Positions 1-9,356 are shown, counted from the stretch's first letter. The stretch: 64,000 nucleotides of DNA from Rahnella sp. AA (GCF_002834385.1 NZ_PITQ01000002.1:310001-374000); one strand, 5' to 3'. Notes: a model not told the origin generated them from the sequence alone. Numbers and translations: made by a program.

Positions 1-399
1 AATATCAGTGAAGGAACTTCCGCCCAGATTTTCAACGCCTTCTTCCGCTCCCGGCCTGACTTCCCGGCTCAGGTCAGCAAACTACATGCACTGGTTAAAC
101 CGGGCCAAGCCGCGAAAGATTTGCAGAAAGCCGCGCAGCAAAACGGTCTGGGCGAACTGGTGACGAGCATCGTCACGGCCTGGTATACCGGCACGGTCGG
201 ACATGGAACCGATTCCATTTTAGTTTCTTATAAAGATGCGCTGATGTATCGCCCGGTGAGCGACGGCCTGATTGTGCCAACTTATTGCGGTAACGGCCCG
301 CTGTACTTCACCGCTGCACCGCCTGATGCCGCGATGCCTGAGTCTATGAACGCCGATCGTTTTACCCGTACTTCTGAATCTGATGTGAGCAAAGCCTGA
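1..399 (+). CDS. Sugar/sugar-acid dehydrogenase small subunit, 3' part (5' end off window)
   Basis: The frame is open from base 1, so the gene begins upstream; 132 residues are visible. The sequence resembles the small subunit of membrane-bound FAD-dependent dehydrogenases of the sorbitol/2-ketogluconate type, with the motif AWYTG followed by a Y-x-x-A-L-M segment and a Tyr/Gly/Pro-rich tail. In such three-part enzymes this subunit accompanies the flavoprotein, usually carries a Tat signal (not visible here), and helps place the complex on the periplasmic face. Its stop TGA at 397-399 overlaps the ATG of the flavoprotein gene by one base, so the two are translationally coupled. The substrate (gluconate, 2-ketogluconate or a polyol) cannot be fixed from the sequence. 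The neighbouring idn-type genes favour a gluconate/ketogluconate substrate. Confidence 0.75.
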   Translation, partial: NISEGTSAQIFNAFFRSRPDFPAQVSKLHALVKPGQAAKDLQKAAQQNGLGELVTSIVTAWYTGTVGHGTDSILVSYKDALMYRPVSDGLIVPTYCGNGPLYFTAAPPDAAMPESMNADRFTRTSESDVSKA

Positions 400-2054
400 T
401 GAAAAAACCTGTATTTACCGCAGACGGCGATGCGTCTGCTGATGTGATTGTTGTCGGTTCCGGCGTCGTAGGTGGCATGATTGCCGATCAGCTGGTCAGC
501 GAAGGTTATTCCGTTCTGGTGCTGGAAGCCGGTTTACGCATCGAACGTGCGCAGGCCGTCGAAAACTGGCGCAACATGCCTTTCGATAACCGTGCGGGCT
601 CTGACTTCCAGGGGCTGTACCCGCAGTCAGAAAACGCCCCAGCCCCGCTGTACTTCCCGGAAAATAACTATGTTCATCTGACCGGGCCAAGTGCAGGCAG
701 CTTCAAACAAGGCTATCTGCGCACCGTCGGCGGCACCACCTGGCACTGGGCGGCGTCCTGCTGGCGTCACGTCCCGAACGATTTCAAAATGAAAACGCTG
801 TATGGCGTGGGCCGCGACTGGCCAATTTCCTATGACGAGCTTGAGCCTTATTACTGCCGTGCCGAAGAAGAGATCGGCGTCGCAGGCCCGAACGACCCGG
901 AACTGCAATCCCCTTCCGAACGCAGTAAGCCTTACCCGATGGAACAGGTTCCTTACGGCTATGGCGATACGCGTTTCGCCGAGATTGTGAACCCGCACGG
1001 TTACCGCTCAGTGCCGATCCCGCAAGGGCGCAGCACCCGTCCGTGGAACGGCCGCCCGACCTGTTGCGGCAATAACAACTGCCAGCCAATCTGCCCGATT
1101 GGCGCGATGTACAACGGTATCGCACACGTCGAACGCGCTGAAAACAAAGGCGCCGTGGTGCTGGCCGAGGCCGTGGTTTACAAGATTGATACCGACGAAA
1201 ACAACAATGTGACGGCAGTTTACTGGCTGGATAACCAGAAAAAATCCCACAAAGCGACCGGCAAAGTGTTCGCGCTGGCCTGTAACGGCATCGAGACTCC
1301 GCGCCTGCTGCTGATGGCGGCCAACGAAAAGAACCCGAACGGCATCGCCAACTCCTCTGATCATGTGGGCCGTAACATGATGGACCACTCCGGCTTCCAC
1401 TGTACGTTCATCGCCAAAGAGCCGCTGTGGATTGGCCGTGGCCCGGCACAGAGCAGCTGTCTGGTCGGCCCGCGCGACGGTGATTTCCGCAAAGATTATT
1501 CCGCCAACAAAATGATCCTCAACAACATCAGCCGCGTGATCCCTGCGACGTCCAAAGCGTTACAGATGGGGCTGGTAGGTCAGGAGCTGGACGAAGAAAT
1601 CCGCCGCCGTTCTATCTTCGGCGTGGACCTGTCTATCAGCCTGGAACCGTTGCCGGACCCGGATAACCGCCTGACGCTGAGCAAAACCCGTAAAGATCCG
1701 CACGGTCTGCCGTGTCCGGACATTCATTACGACGTCGGCGATTACGTACGTAAAGGCGCGGAAGCGGCGCATAAACAACTTGAGCACATTGGCTCGCTGT
1801 TTATGGCGGAAGAATTCAACATCACCACCAGCCTGAACGCCAACAACCACATCATGGGTGGCACGATTATGGGCAACGATCCGAAGGATTCCGTGGTGAA
1901 CGGCGACTGCCGGACGCACGACCATGCCAACCTGTGGTTGCCGGGCGGCGGCGCGATCCCGTCTTCCAGCGTGGTGAACAGTACGCTGACCATGGCCGCG
2001 CTGGCGCTGAAAGCCGCGGACGACATGTCAAAAAAACTGGCAGGTGCAGCATGA
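399..2054 (+). CDS. GMC-family FAD dehydrogenase large subunit (gluconate/2-ketogluconate dehydrogenase type)
   Basis: This 551-residue flavoprotein is the catalytic subunit of a periplasmic-facing dehydrogenase that passes electrons to a cytochrome c partner and on to ubiquinone. It has the N-terminal dinucleotide-binding motif GSGVVG (residues 20-25), a GGTTWHW segment (about 111-117) typical of the GMC fold, and the C-terminal GMC elements around HIMGGTIMG and PGGGAIPSS. Four cysteines cluster at 222, 223, 228 and 232 (CCGNNNC then C-P); in FAD glucose dehydrogenases of this kind such a cluster binds a 3Fe-4S centre. The gene overlaps its neighbours on both sides (1 and 4 bases), so all three subunits form one operon. 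Gluconate 2-dehydrogenase and 2-ketogluconate dehydrogenase share this organisation and cannot be told apart here. Confidence 0.85.
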   Translation: MKKPVFTADGDASADVIVVGSGVVGGMIADQLVSEGYSVLVLEAGLRIERAQAVENWRNMPFDNRAGSDFQGLYPQSENAPAPLYFPENNYVHLTGPSAGSFKQGYLRTVGGTTWHWAASCWRHVPNDFKMKTLYGVGRDWPISYDELEPYYCRAEEEIGVAGPNDPELQSPSERSKPYPMEQVPYGYGDTRFAEIVNPHGYRSVPIPQGRSTRPWNGRPTCCGNNNCQPICPIGAMYNGIAHVERAENKGAVVLAEAVVYKIDTDENNNVTAVYWLDNQKKSHKATGKVFALACNGIETPRLLLMAANEKNPNGIANSSDHVGRNMMDHSGFHCTFIAKEPLWIGRGPAQSSCLVGPRDGDFRKDYSANKMILNNISRVIPATSKALQMGLVGQELDEEIRRRSIFGVDLSISLEPLPDPDNRLTLSKTRKDPHGLPCPDIHYDVGDYVRKGAEAAHKQLEHIGSLFMAEEFNITTSLNANNHIMGGTIMGNDPKDSVVNGDCRTHDHANLWLPGGGAIPSSSVVNSTLTMAALALKAADDMSKKLAGAA

Positions 2055-3454
2055 AAAAACTTCTCACCGCCTGCCTGTTAAGTGCGTCCCTGAGCGGTTT
2101 TGCCGCCGCACAGGACAATCAGGCTGAACTCGTCCGTCAGGGCCAGGAAGTCGCGACGGCCGCAGACTGTCAGGCCTGCCATACGGCACCTGAGGGTGGA
2201 AAACCGTTCGCGGGCGGATATGAAATCCATTCGCCGATGGGCACGATTTACACCACCAACATCACGCCGTCGAAGCAGTTTGGTATCGGGAATTACACCG
2301 AAGAACAGTTCACCCGCGCCGTGCGCGAAGGGGTGCGTCCGGACGGTGCAAATCTGTATCCGGCCATGCCTTACACCTCTTACAGCCATATGAGCGATGC
2401 CGATATGCACGCGCTGTATGCGTATTTCCAGCAAGGTGTGAAGCCGGTCGAACAGCCGAATACCGAAACTGCCCTGCCGTTCCCGTTCAACATGCGTATT
2501 GCGATGGCGGGCTGGAATCTGATGTATCTCGACAGCACGCCGTTTAAGCCGGATCCGACCAAAAGTGAGCAATGGAACCGTGGCGCATATCTGGTGAACG
2601 GTGCCGGACACTGCGATACGTGCCATACACCGCGTAACCTGATGATGGGTTCGGTGACGGATAAACCGCTGGCGGGCGGCATGGTCGGCCCGTGGTATGC
2701 GCCGAACATCAGTTCTGACCCGGTCAGCGGGATTGGCAACTGGACGCAGGCTCAGCTGGTGGAATACCTGAAAACTGGCCGGACGGCCGGGAAAAACCAG
2801 GCCGCTGGCGGCATGGCGGAAGCGGTGCAAAACAGCCTGCAATACATGTCTGACACCGATCTGAACGCGATTGCCTTCTACCTGAAAAACAGCACGCCGG
2901 TTCGCGATCCGCGTGATACACAGGCGGCGGACACCTTCGGCAAGCCGGCGAATGTCGAGGAAGGGCTGCGCGGTGCGCATCCGTTTAACTCGAACAAAAC
3001 CATCGACAACGGTGCAGCATTATTCAGCGGATATTGCGCCAGTTGCCATCAGCCGGACGGCTCAGGCAGTAAAAACCAGGCGTATCCGTCGCTGTTTAAC
3101 AACACCGCGACCGGCCTGGGGAATGCATCTAACCTGATTTCCGCCATTCTTTACGGCGTCGATCGTCAGGTGGGCGACCATCATGTTCTGATGCCGAAAT
3201 TTGGCGTGGGTTCGTACGTCGGCCAGCTCGACGACCAGCAGATTGCGGATATTTCCAACTATGTGTTGAAGAACTACGGTAATGCCAGCGTGCAGGTCAG
3301 CGCGCAGGATGTCGCCGTGTTGCGAGCGGGCGGCCCGGTCACCTTGCTGGCGAAGCTGCAACCGCTCATGGCACCTGCAATGGTCATCGGCGTGATCATT
3401 CTGCTGGTGTTAATTTTCTGGCTCGGCAGAAAGCGTAAAGTAAGCAAAGCATAA
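2051..3454 (+). CDS. Triheme cytochrome c subunit of membrane-bound sugar-acid dehydrogenase
   Basis: A 467-residue protein with a Sec signal peptide (cleavage near AAAQ, residue 20), three haem c motifs CQACH (40-44), CDTCH (188-192) and CASCH (329-333), and a C-terminal transmembrane helix at about 437-458 followed by a basic tail. It fits the cytochrome subunit of gluconate/2-ketogluconate/sorbitol dehydrogenases, which anchors the complex and passes electrons to the quinone pool. The ATG at 2051 overlaps the stop of the flavoprotein gene in an ATGA junction. This start puts the signal peptide at the N-terminus; a longer upstream reading is unlikely because it would run inside the flavoprotein gene. 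A strong hairpin terminator follows. Confidence 0.9.
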   Translation: MKKLLTACLLSASLSGFAAAQDNQAELVRQGQEVATAADCQACHTAPEGGKPFAGGYEIHSPMGTIYTTNITPSKQFGIGNYTEEQFTRAVREGVRPDGANLYPAMPYTSYSHMSDADMHALYAYFQQGVKPVEQPNTETALPFPFNMRIAMAGWNLMYLDSTPFKPDPTKSEQWNRGAYLVNGAGHCDTCHTPRNLMMGSVTDKPLAGGMVGPWYAPNISSDPVSGIGNWTQAQLVEYLKTGRTAGKNQAAGGMAEAVQNSLQYMSDTDLNAIAFYLKNSTPVRDPRDTQAADTFGKPANVEEGLRGAHPFNSNKTIDNGAALFSGYCASCHQPDGSGSKNQAYPSLFNNTATGLGNASNLISAILYGVDRQVGDHHVLMPKFGVGSYVGQLDDQQIADISNYVLKNYGNASVQVSAQDVAVLRAGGPVTLLAKLQPLMAPAMVIGVIILLVLIFWLGRKRKVSKA

Positions 3455-3471
3455 TCACGGAAGATGAAATG

Positions 3472-3498
3472 CAAAACGGCCCTATTCGGGCCGTTTTG
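3472..3498 (+). terminator. Rho-independent terminator of the dehydrogenase operon
   Basis: The inverted repeat CAAAACGGCCC / GGGCCGTTTTG with loop TATTC lies 18 bases after the cytochrome stop and ends in TTTTG. The A-rich left flank means it could also serve the convergent idnO gene. Confidence 0.8.
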
Positions 3499-3548
3499 TC
3501 TGCGCTGAATAGCCCTGAGAAAATAGCCGTTCACGCAAATGGAGGCCA

Positions 3549-4313
3549 TTAAACTGCCGCCAGCATGCCGCCGTCGATAAAGAGCAAATGCCCGTTAACG
3601 AAGTCGGAAGCTTTGGATGACAAGTACACTGCGCCTCCGACCAGCTCTTCCGGATTACCCCAGCGCGCGGCTGGCGTGCGTTTGCACAGCCACTCGGAGA
3701 ACTCTTTGTTATCCACCAGCGCCTGCGTCATGTCGGTTTTAAAATACCCCGGCGCAATGCCGTTCACCTGAATATTGTAGCGCGCCAGTTCAACGCACAT
3801 ACCGCGTGTCAGCATTTTGACGGCCCCTTTTGAGGCAGCATACGGCGTAATGGTGTCGCGGCCCAGTTCGCTTTGCATCGAACCGATATTGATAATTTTG
3901 CCGCGTTCGCGCTGGATCATGTAACGTGCCACCGCCTGCGACACCAGGAAAACGGATTTCTGATTCACCGCAATCACATCGTCCCAGTCTTTTTCCGGGA
4001 ATTCGGTAAATTTGTGACGACGCTGGATCCCGGCGTTGTTCACCAGCACATCAACCGGCCCGATGGTTTTTTCAATATGGTCAATCGCCTGATTCACCGC
4101 CTGGCTGTTTGTCACATCAAATGACACAGAGTGTGCGATAAAGCCTTCCGCGCGCAGCGCTTCTGCGGCTTTCCGGGTTGATTCAGGTTGCGTCCCGTTG
4201 ACGATAATTTCCGCCCCATGCTGTGCCAGACCTTTCGCAAGCAGGAAACCCAGACCGCGCGTAGAACCGGTAACCAGTATCTTTTTGTTATCCAGTGAGA
4301 AGAGATTTGTCAT
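3549..4313 (-). CDS. idnO: Gluconate 5-dehydrogenase (5-keto-D-gluconate 5-reductase), SDR family
   Basis: This 254-residue short-chain dehydrogenase interconverts 5-keto-D-gluconate and D-gluconate with NAD(P)H in the cytoplasm. It shows the SDR cofactor motif TGSTRGLG (15-22), NNAG (92-95) and the catalytic Ser145, Tyr158 and Lys162 in PYAASK. Long stretches match E. coli IdnO as I remember it, e.g. SMQSELGRDTITPYAASK and VNGIAPGYFKT. I chose the ATG at 4313, which gives the MTNLFSL start matching IdnO; an upstream extension to 4358 would add 15 residues without family support. It is divergent from the LacI-type regulator and faces the dehydrogenase operon. A CRP site lies 71 bases upstream. 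It would return periplasmically formed 5-ketogluconate to gluconate. Confidence 0.9.
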   Translation of the reverse strand: MTNLFSLDNKKILVTGSTRGLGFLLAKGLAQHGAEIIVNGTQPESTRKAAEALRAEGFIAHSVSFDVTNSQAVNQAIDHIEKTIGPVDVLVNNAGIQRRHKFTEFPEKDWDDVIAVNQKSVFLVSQAVARYMIQRERGKIINIGSMQSELGRDTITPYAASKGAVKMLTRGMCVELARYNIQVNGIAPGYFKTDMTQALVDNKEFSEWLCKRTPAARWGNPEELVGGAVYLSSKASDFVNGHLLFIDGGMLAAV

Positions 4314-4383
4314 GACGTTGGCCTTATTAAAAAGCTGCTTATGAAAAGTTAGCCTCACTACAACGGTTTACCCGCCGCCAAAC

Positions 4384-4399
4384 TGTGATGCAGATCACT
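4384..4399. promoter_or_regulatory. CRP-cAMP binding site, idnO-idnR intergenic region
   Basis: TGTGA-TGCAGA-TCACT matches the CRP consensus TGTGA-N6-TCACA at nine of ten core bases. It sits between the divergent idnO (start 4313) and idnR (start 4521) genes, so it could activate either. Catabolite control fits the idn/gnt systems of enterobacteria. Confidence 0.75.
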
Positions 4400-4520
4400 C
4401 TCCGGGATGTTAAGAAACCCTGTTACTCCGGATGTGATCATCATCATTTTGATAACAATTTCCGGCGCTTTCTGTTTCAATAATCAGGTATATTTTCAGC
4501 CCCAACCAGGAAAATTCCGC

Positions 4521-5504
4521 ATGAGAAACCAGCGCGTGACACTGCAGGACATCGCACAACTGGCTGACGTCACGAAGATGACGGTCAGCCGTTTTCTGCG
4601 CACGCCGGAAAAGGTGTCTCCTGAAACCCGAGAACGCATCACTAAAGTGATGGAAGAAGTGGGTTATCCGCTGGAAGAAGCGCGCGGGCCGGCCAAAGCG
4701 CCACGCATCGGCATTCTGGTGCCCTCGTTTAATAATCAGATTTTCTCCGATTTACTGGCCGGTATTGAGTCCGTGACGTCCGCGCAGGGTTATCAGACAC
4801 TGGTCGTGAATTACGATTACAGCAAAGACCGTGAAGAAGAGCATATTATCAACCTGCTGGGTTATCAGCTGGCGGGGCTTATTCTCACGGATTCCGTGCA
4901 CACGCTGAAAGCCGATAAGTATCTGAATGCGGCCGAGATCCCTGTCGCGCAGGTGATGGATCTTGATGATCCCCACGGGCGTATCGCGGTCGGTTTTGAT
5001 AACCAGCAGGCCGGTTACGATATGGCCAACACCCTGCTCGCCAGCGGCAAAGAGCATGTGGTGTATTTCGGTTCGATGTCTGACGCGCGTGATCAAAAAC
5101 GTTATCAGGGCTACAGCCGGGCGATGACTGAACGCGGGCTGACGCCGGTACACATTACGCCGAACAAGGTTTCCTCAGTCTCCATTGGTGCCGGTATGCT
5201 TTCAATGGCGCGCCAGCTCTATCCACAAACCAACGCGATTTTGTGTACCAACGACGATCTTGCCGTCGGCGTGTTACAGGAATGTATAAAACTGGGGATC
5301 CGCGTACCGCAGGACATGGCAATTTCCGGTTTCCACGGGCTGGATATCGGGCTGGCCACCACGCCGTTGCTCGCCAGCGTCATCACACCGCGCTTTGAAA
5401 TGGGTAAGGTCGTTGCCGAAATATTACTGAAGAAAATCAAAAATCTGCCGACCATAGAGCGTGTCGATCTGCACTATCAGATTTCCCTCGGCGGCACGAT
5501 TTAA
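4521..5504 (+). CDS. idnR: LacI-family regulator of gluconate/idonate genes (IdnR/GntR type)
   Basis: A 327-residue LacI/GalR-family repressor. The N-terminal helix-turn-helix (residues about 5-24, TLQDIAQLADVTKMTVSRFL) is followed by a sugar-binding type 1 periplasmic-protein-like domain. Segments such as AGIESVTS, VGFDN, QRYQGY and SGFHGL match IdnR/GntR of E. coli. The ATG at 4521 is preceded by CCAGGA and gives the family's usual MRN(Q/H)R start. Divergent placement from idnO and closeness to the MFS transporter suggest it controls both in response to gluconate, idonate or a keto-derivative. IdnR can be activator or repressor in E. coli; the sign here is unknown. Confidence 0.82.
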   Translation: MRNQRVTLQDIAQLADVTKMTVSRFLRTPEKVSPETRERITKVMEEVGYPLEEARGPAKAPRIGILVPSFNNQIFSDLLAGIESVTSAQGYQTLVVNYDYSKDREEEHIINLLGYQLAGLILTDSVHTLKADKYLNAAEIPVAQVMDLDDPHGRIAVGFDNQQAGYDMANTLLASGKEHVVYFGSMSDARDQKRYQGYSRAMTERGLTPVHITPNKVSSVSIGAGMLSMARQLYPQTNAILCTNDDLAVGVLQECIKLGIRVPQDMAISGFHGLDIGLATTPLLASVITPRFEMGKVVAEILLKKIKNLPTIERVDLHYQISLGGTI

Positions 5505-5599
5505 CGCTCCCTTTCCCTCAATTTTCCTCTTATCATGCTGCACGCTGACGTCGGTGCCGGATCACGTATGTGGTAACACCTTTTCTTAACATAATTCAA

Positions 5600-5615
5600 C
5601 GTGATTCGTGTCACG
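5600..5615 (+). promoter_or_regulatory. CRP-cAMP binding site upstream of the MFS transporter
   Basis: CGTGA-TTCGTG-TCACG has perfect GTGA/TCAC cores with N6 spacing and lies 66 bases before the transporter ATG. The symmetric TTCGTG-T-CACGAA overlaps it at 5605-5617 and could be a second operator. Confidence 0.65.
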
Positions 5616-5680
5616 AAATACTTTCCTGAAAATGCTTTTATTAGGCCATCCCCGGATGTCGAGTAAACAGAGGAAAGACG

Positions 5681-7036
5681 ATGAATAATAAAATTCCCAA
5701 GGCCCGCTGGTTACGTGTAATCACCCCGATTCTTATCGCCTGCATTATTTCATTCATGGACAGGGTCAATATAAGTTTCGCCATGCCCGGCGGAATGGAC
5801 GCAGAATTAGGCATCACCGCATCAATGGCCGGTCTGGCTGCCGGTATTTTCTTCATCGGTTATTTATTTCTGCAGGTTCCCGGCGGCAGCCTGGCGGTTC
5901 ACGGCAGTGGCCGTAAATTTATCGCCTGCTCGCTGATTGCGTGGGCGGTGATTTCCATTCTGACCGGCTTTATCACCAACCAGTACCAGTTGCTGTTCTT
6001 ACGTTTTGCGCTGGGTGTGGCAGAGGGTGGTATGTTGCCGGTGGTGCTGACGATGGTCAGTAACTGGTTCCCGGATAAAGAACGGGGGCGCGCCAACGCT
6101 TACGTCCTGATGTTTGCCCCGCTAGGTGGGATGATCACCGCACCGCTGTCAGGGCTGATCCTGGACACGCTCGACTGGCGCTGGCTGTTTATCATCGAAG
6201 GGACCTTATCTTTCGTGGTGATGTTGTTCTGGTGGTTCACCATCAGCGACCGGCCGGAAGAAGCGAAATGGTTGTCAGAGCGTGAACGCGATTACCTGGT
6301 CACCGAATTAAACCGTGAACGCGAAGCACTGCGGGCGCTGGCACCGGTGAATAACGCGCCGCTCAAAGAGGTATTTCGCAATAAATCTATCGTTAAACTG
6401 ATTGTCATTAACTTCTTCTATCAGACAGGGATTTATGGCTACACGCTGTGGCTGCCGACTATCCTGAAAAACCTGACCGGCGGCGACATGAGTTCAGTCG
6501 GCATGCTGGCGATTATCCCTTACGTAGGCACCATGCTGGGGATCCTGGCGATGTCAGTGCTGTCTGATAAAACCGGCAAACGCCGCATGTTTATCGCCCT
6601 GCCGCTGTGTGGCTTTGCAGCCTGTCTGGCGGCGTCCGTGGCTTTCGGCCACAACATTATGGCGGCATATGGCTTCCTGGTCGGTGCCGGTTTCTTCCTG
6701 CAAGCCGCCACCAGCGCCTTCTGGACCATTCCGGGCAAAGTGACCACGCCGGAAGTGGCAGGCAGTGCGCGTGGTGTGATTAACGGCTTAGGGAATCTGG
6801 GCGGTTTCTGCGGCCCGTATCTGGTCGGTGTGTTAGTCAGCCTGTACGGCCAGAGCACGGCGATTTATGCACTGGTCGCGTCCTTGCTGATTGCTGCGCT
6901 GGTCACGACGCTGTTGCCGAAAGAGTGTGATATGGCGCTGGTGCCGGGCGCAAAAGCCAAAGCAATGGCCGACGAATACGCCAGAGCTAAAGCGGCGCTG
7001 AGAGTTCGGGGAGTGAAAGCAGAAATTACCGGTTAG
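5681..7036 (+). CDS. MFS transporter, anion:cation symporter family (likely 2-ketogluconate or related sugar acid)
   Basis: A 451-residue polytopic inner-membrane protein of the ACS branch of the major facilitator superfamily, the group with KguT, glucarate/galactarate GudP and phthalate carriers. Visible marks are the first helix with SFMDRVNISFA (about 25-35), the loop after helix 4 with FPDKERGRAN, DWRWLFIIEG, and the central cytoplasmic loop with SDRPEEAKWLSERER. Substrate is inferred from the neighbours: with a periplasmic gluconate/ketogluconate dehydrogenase and idnO/idnR alongside, uptake of 2-ketogluconate, 5-ketogluconate or gluconate is most likely. It is transcribed with idnR from its own CRP-linked upstream region of 176 bases. 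Confidence 0.8.
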   Translation: MNNKIPKARWLRVITPILIACIISFMDRVNISFAMPGGMDAELGITASMAGLAAGIFFIGYLFLQVPGGSLAVHGSGRKFIACSLIAWAVISILTGFITNQYQLLFLRFALGVAEGGMLPVVLTMVSNWFPDKERGRANAYVLMFAPLGGMITAPLSGLILDTLDWRWLFIIEGTLSFVVMLFWWFTISDRPEEAKWLSERERDYLVTELNREREALRALAPVNNAPLKEVFRNKSIVKLIVINFFYQTGIYGYTLWLPTILKNLTGGDMSSVGMLAIIPYVGTMLGILAMSVLSDKTGKRRMFIALPLCGFAACLAASVAFGHNIMAAYGFLVGAGFFLQAATSAFWTIPGKVTTPEVAGSARGVINGLGNLGGFCGPYLVGVLVSLYGQSTAIYALVASLLIAALVTTLLPKECDMALVPGAKAKAMADEYARAKAALRVRGVKAEITG

Positions 7037-7041
7037 TTTGT

Positions 7042-7071
7042 AGCTCCCTCCCCTTCACAAGGGAGGGAGCT
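7042..7071. terminator. Hairpin between convergent transporter and bcr genes
   Basis: AGCTCCCTCCC / GGGAGGGAGCT forms an 11-bp stem with loop CTTCACAA. No T-run follows on either strand, so it is a weak or mRNA-end-protecting terminator shared by both genes. Confidence 0.55.
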
Positions 7072-7078
7072 CTATGAA

Positions 7079-8284
7079 TCACACCGCTTCGGCGACAACT
7101 TTCGCAGGACGGCTGGCATACAGATACAGCAACGTGGCGGAAATCACGCAAAACGCCATAGACCCTACCATCGGCCAGGCGCTTTGGGCCGTAAACAGCG
7201 ACAGCACTGAACCTATTGCCGCACCGGTACCAAAACGAATTGTTCCGGCCAGAGAAGCCGCTGTTCCTGCCATGTGCGGAAAATCATCCATGATGACGGC
7301 CATCGCATTCGATGTAACCATCGCGATTACGCCAACATATCCCGCCACGCCAATCACCATCGCCCAGAACGGCAGCCCGAACGCGCACACTACCACCAGC
7401 CAGATGCCCATCGTCAGCTGAACAAACAAGCCGAAGCGGAACATTTTCACCGCGCCCGCACGGCGTACGTTGCGGCTGTTAATCAGCGTCAGGATCACCA
7501 GCGCGACAATGTTCAGCGCAAAGTAGAAACCGAAATGCTGTGGCGAAACGTTATTGAGTTCGATGTAAACGAACGGCCCGGCGCTGAGGAAGGAGAACAT
7601 TCCTGCGAACGAGAAACCGCTCGCCAGCATGTAGCTCAGCACGCGCTTGTGACGGAACAGGGAGACGAAATTGCCCACACTGGTACGCAGGTGGAATTTT
7701 TGCCGCCGCTCTTTGGGCAGCGTTTCCTTGATGTAAACACCCACCAACGTGGCGGCGATCAAAGCCGCAATCGCCATCGCCCAGAAAATCGCGTGCCAGC
7801 TGAAAATTGCCATCAGCAGGCCACCGAGCATCGGTGCCAGCAGCGGCGCAACGGTCATGACCAGCACCACAAAAGACATCATTCGCGAGAATTCGTCTTT
7901 GGTGAACATGTCACGCATCAGCGCATTAATGACCACGCTGGCCGCCGCCGCCGCTAAACCGTGCAAGAAACGCATCCACACCAGTTGTTCGACCGACTGC
8001 GCGAGCGCACAGGCCCCCGCCGCTACAGCAAAGACCAGAACGCCCCAGAAGATAACCGGCTTACGCCCGAGGCTGTCGGCCATCGGTCCGTAAAACAGCT
8101 GCCCTATCGCAAAACCCAGCACATACGCGCTGAGGGTCATTTGCACACTGCCCGCCGGAACACCATATTCCTGTGCGATAACGGGCATACTTGGCAGATA
8201 CATATCGATAGCTAATGGCATCAGCATCGATATCAATCCCAGGATGAAAATCAGTCCGATGTGGGATACCGGTTTTTCTTGCAC
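7079..8284 (-). CDS. bcr: Bcr/CflA family multidrug efflux MFS transporter
   Basis: A 401-residue, 12-helix drug:H+ antiporter of the inner membrane, closely resembling E. coli Bcr (bicyclomycin resistance, L-cysteine export). Matching segments include [17 protein letters not shown], the [12 protein letters not shown] loop between helices 2 and 3, [18 protein letters not shown] and [16 protein letters not shown]. The reading frame starts with GTG at 8284 behind a GGAG motif. Bcr lies beside rsuA as in E. coli, 28 bases after the rsuA stop, so the two are probably co-transcribed. Confidence 0.92.
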   Translation of the reverse strand: MQEKPVSHIGLIFILGLISMLMPLAIDMYLPSMPVIAQEYGVPAGSVQMTLSAYVLGFAIGQLFYGPMADSLGRKPVIFWGVLVFAVAAGACALAQSVEQLVWMRFLHGLAAAAASVVINALMRDMFTKDEFSRMMSFVVLVMTVAPLLAPMLGGLLMAIFSWHAIFWAMAIAALIAATLVGVYIKETLPKERRQKFHLRTSVGNFVSLFRHKRVLSYMLASGFSFAGMFSFLSAGPFVYIELNNVSPQHFGFYFALNIVALVILTLINSRNVRRAGAVKMFRFGLFVQLTMGIWLVVVCAFGLPFWAMVIGVAGYVGVIAMVTSNAMAVIMDDFPHMAGTAASLAGTIRFGTGAAIGSVLSLFTAQSAWPMVGSMAFCVISATLLYLYASRPAKVVAEAV

Positions 8285-8312
8285 TTTCAGCTGCTCCAGT
8301 TATCAGAAAAAA

Positions 8313-9020
8313 CTATCGCGAGGGAACGCCAACGCTGGCAATTTCCTGCTCAGTTAAAGGCCGGTACTGTCCCGGTTCTAAATCTTCATCCATTACGATT
8401 TCACCGATCCGCTCACGGTGCAGCGCGACCACGCGATTACCGACCGCCGCAAACATGCGTTTCACCTGATGATAACGCCCTTCGCTGATGGTCAGACGCA
8501 CCAGATTCTCTTCGATTTGCTCAAGCTTCGCCGGTTTGGTCAGGGAATCTTCATTATGCAGTTGCACGCCCGCTTCAAACTGCGCAGCCGTGTCGTCAGC
8601 CAGCGGGTTTTCGAGCGTCACCAGATAGGTTTTCTCGCAATGATGGCGCGGTGAAGTGATGCGGTGTGACCACTGACCGTCGTCAGTCATCAATACCAGA
8701 CCGGTAGTATCAATATCCAGACGTCCTGCGGCATGCAGCTTGTAAGCGACCGGCTCTTCGAGGAAGTACAACACCGTCGGGTGATCCGGATCGTCGGTGG
8801 AACACACGTAACCCTGCGGTTTGTTAAGCATGAAATAGCGCGGGCCGGTGATTTGATCCAGCACGTTGCCGTCGAATTCTACACGCTGCTCAGGGCTGAT
8901 TTTCATTGAACCGGTTTTGACGATTTCACCGTCAACGGTGACACGTTTGTTGCGAAGCTCACGTAAAACGAGCGCGCGGCTTACACCTAATTGCTGAGAA
9001 AGAAACTTGTCCAGACGCAT
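8313..9020 (-). CDS. rsuA: 16S rRNA pseudouridine(516) synthase RsuA
   Basis: This 235-residue enzyme converts U516 of 16S rRNA to pseudouridine during small-subunit assembly. An S4 RNA-binding domain (about 1-60, [15 protein letters not shown]) precedes the catalytic domain with GRLDIDTTG, where Asp102 is the expected nucleophile, and the RsuA/RluB motif [10 protein letters not shown]. Length is near the E. coli 231. It is divergent from radD and upstream of bcr, the E. coli arrangement. Confidence 0.95.
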   Translation of the reverse strand: MRLDKFLSQQLGVSRALVLRELRNKRVTVDGEIVKTGSMKISPEQRVEFDGNVLDQITGPRYFMLNKPQGYVCSTDDPDHPTVLYFLEEPVAYKLHAAGRLDIDTTGLVLMTDDGQWSHRITSPRHHCEKTYLVTLENPLADDTAAQFEAGVQLHNEDSLTKPAKLEQIEENLVRLTISEGRYHQVKRMFAAVGNRVVALHRERIGEIVMDEDLEPGQYRPLTEQEIASVGVPSR

Positions 9021-9314
9021 TGGATCGACTTGCCTTCATGGCGATCTGAGTGATCGCGTTACTGATAAAACACAAGACCCCGCCATCGCAATCAAGCAAC
9101 TGACAGGGTTCAGGGTTGTTCGGTTCGTAATACTTTCAATTCGTCATAATTTCAACGAGTGATGATTACTTCGGGGAGGCGGATACACTACCGCATTGAG
9201 AGCAGTAGTATAGCCGCGCATACGGGAAGGAAGAAGGGAAATAAGCAGGCTAAACATTCACGGCCAGTGATTTTTTTGTACATCGCCATCGGCCCGATTT
9301 ATTGGCATACTTAA

Positions 9315-9334
9315 CACTGTATTTATTAACAGTA
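9315..9334 (+). promoter_or_regulatory. LexA (SOS) box upstream of radD
   Basis: CTGT-ATTTATTA-ACAG (9317-9332) has perfect LexA half-sites with N8 spacing and AT-rich centre. It ends 25 bases before the radD GTG start, so LexA would block initiation or early elongation of radD. Confidence 0.8.
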
Positions 9335-9356
9335 AGATTAGCAGGTCATCATTGTC

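Noticed and set aside
4314-4520. GntR/IdnR operator palindrome
   Set aside because: Half-sites such as TGTTACTCCGG occur but no convincing inverted repeat of the ATGTTA...TAACAT kind was found; only the CRP site was kept.
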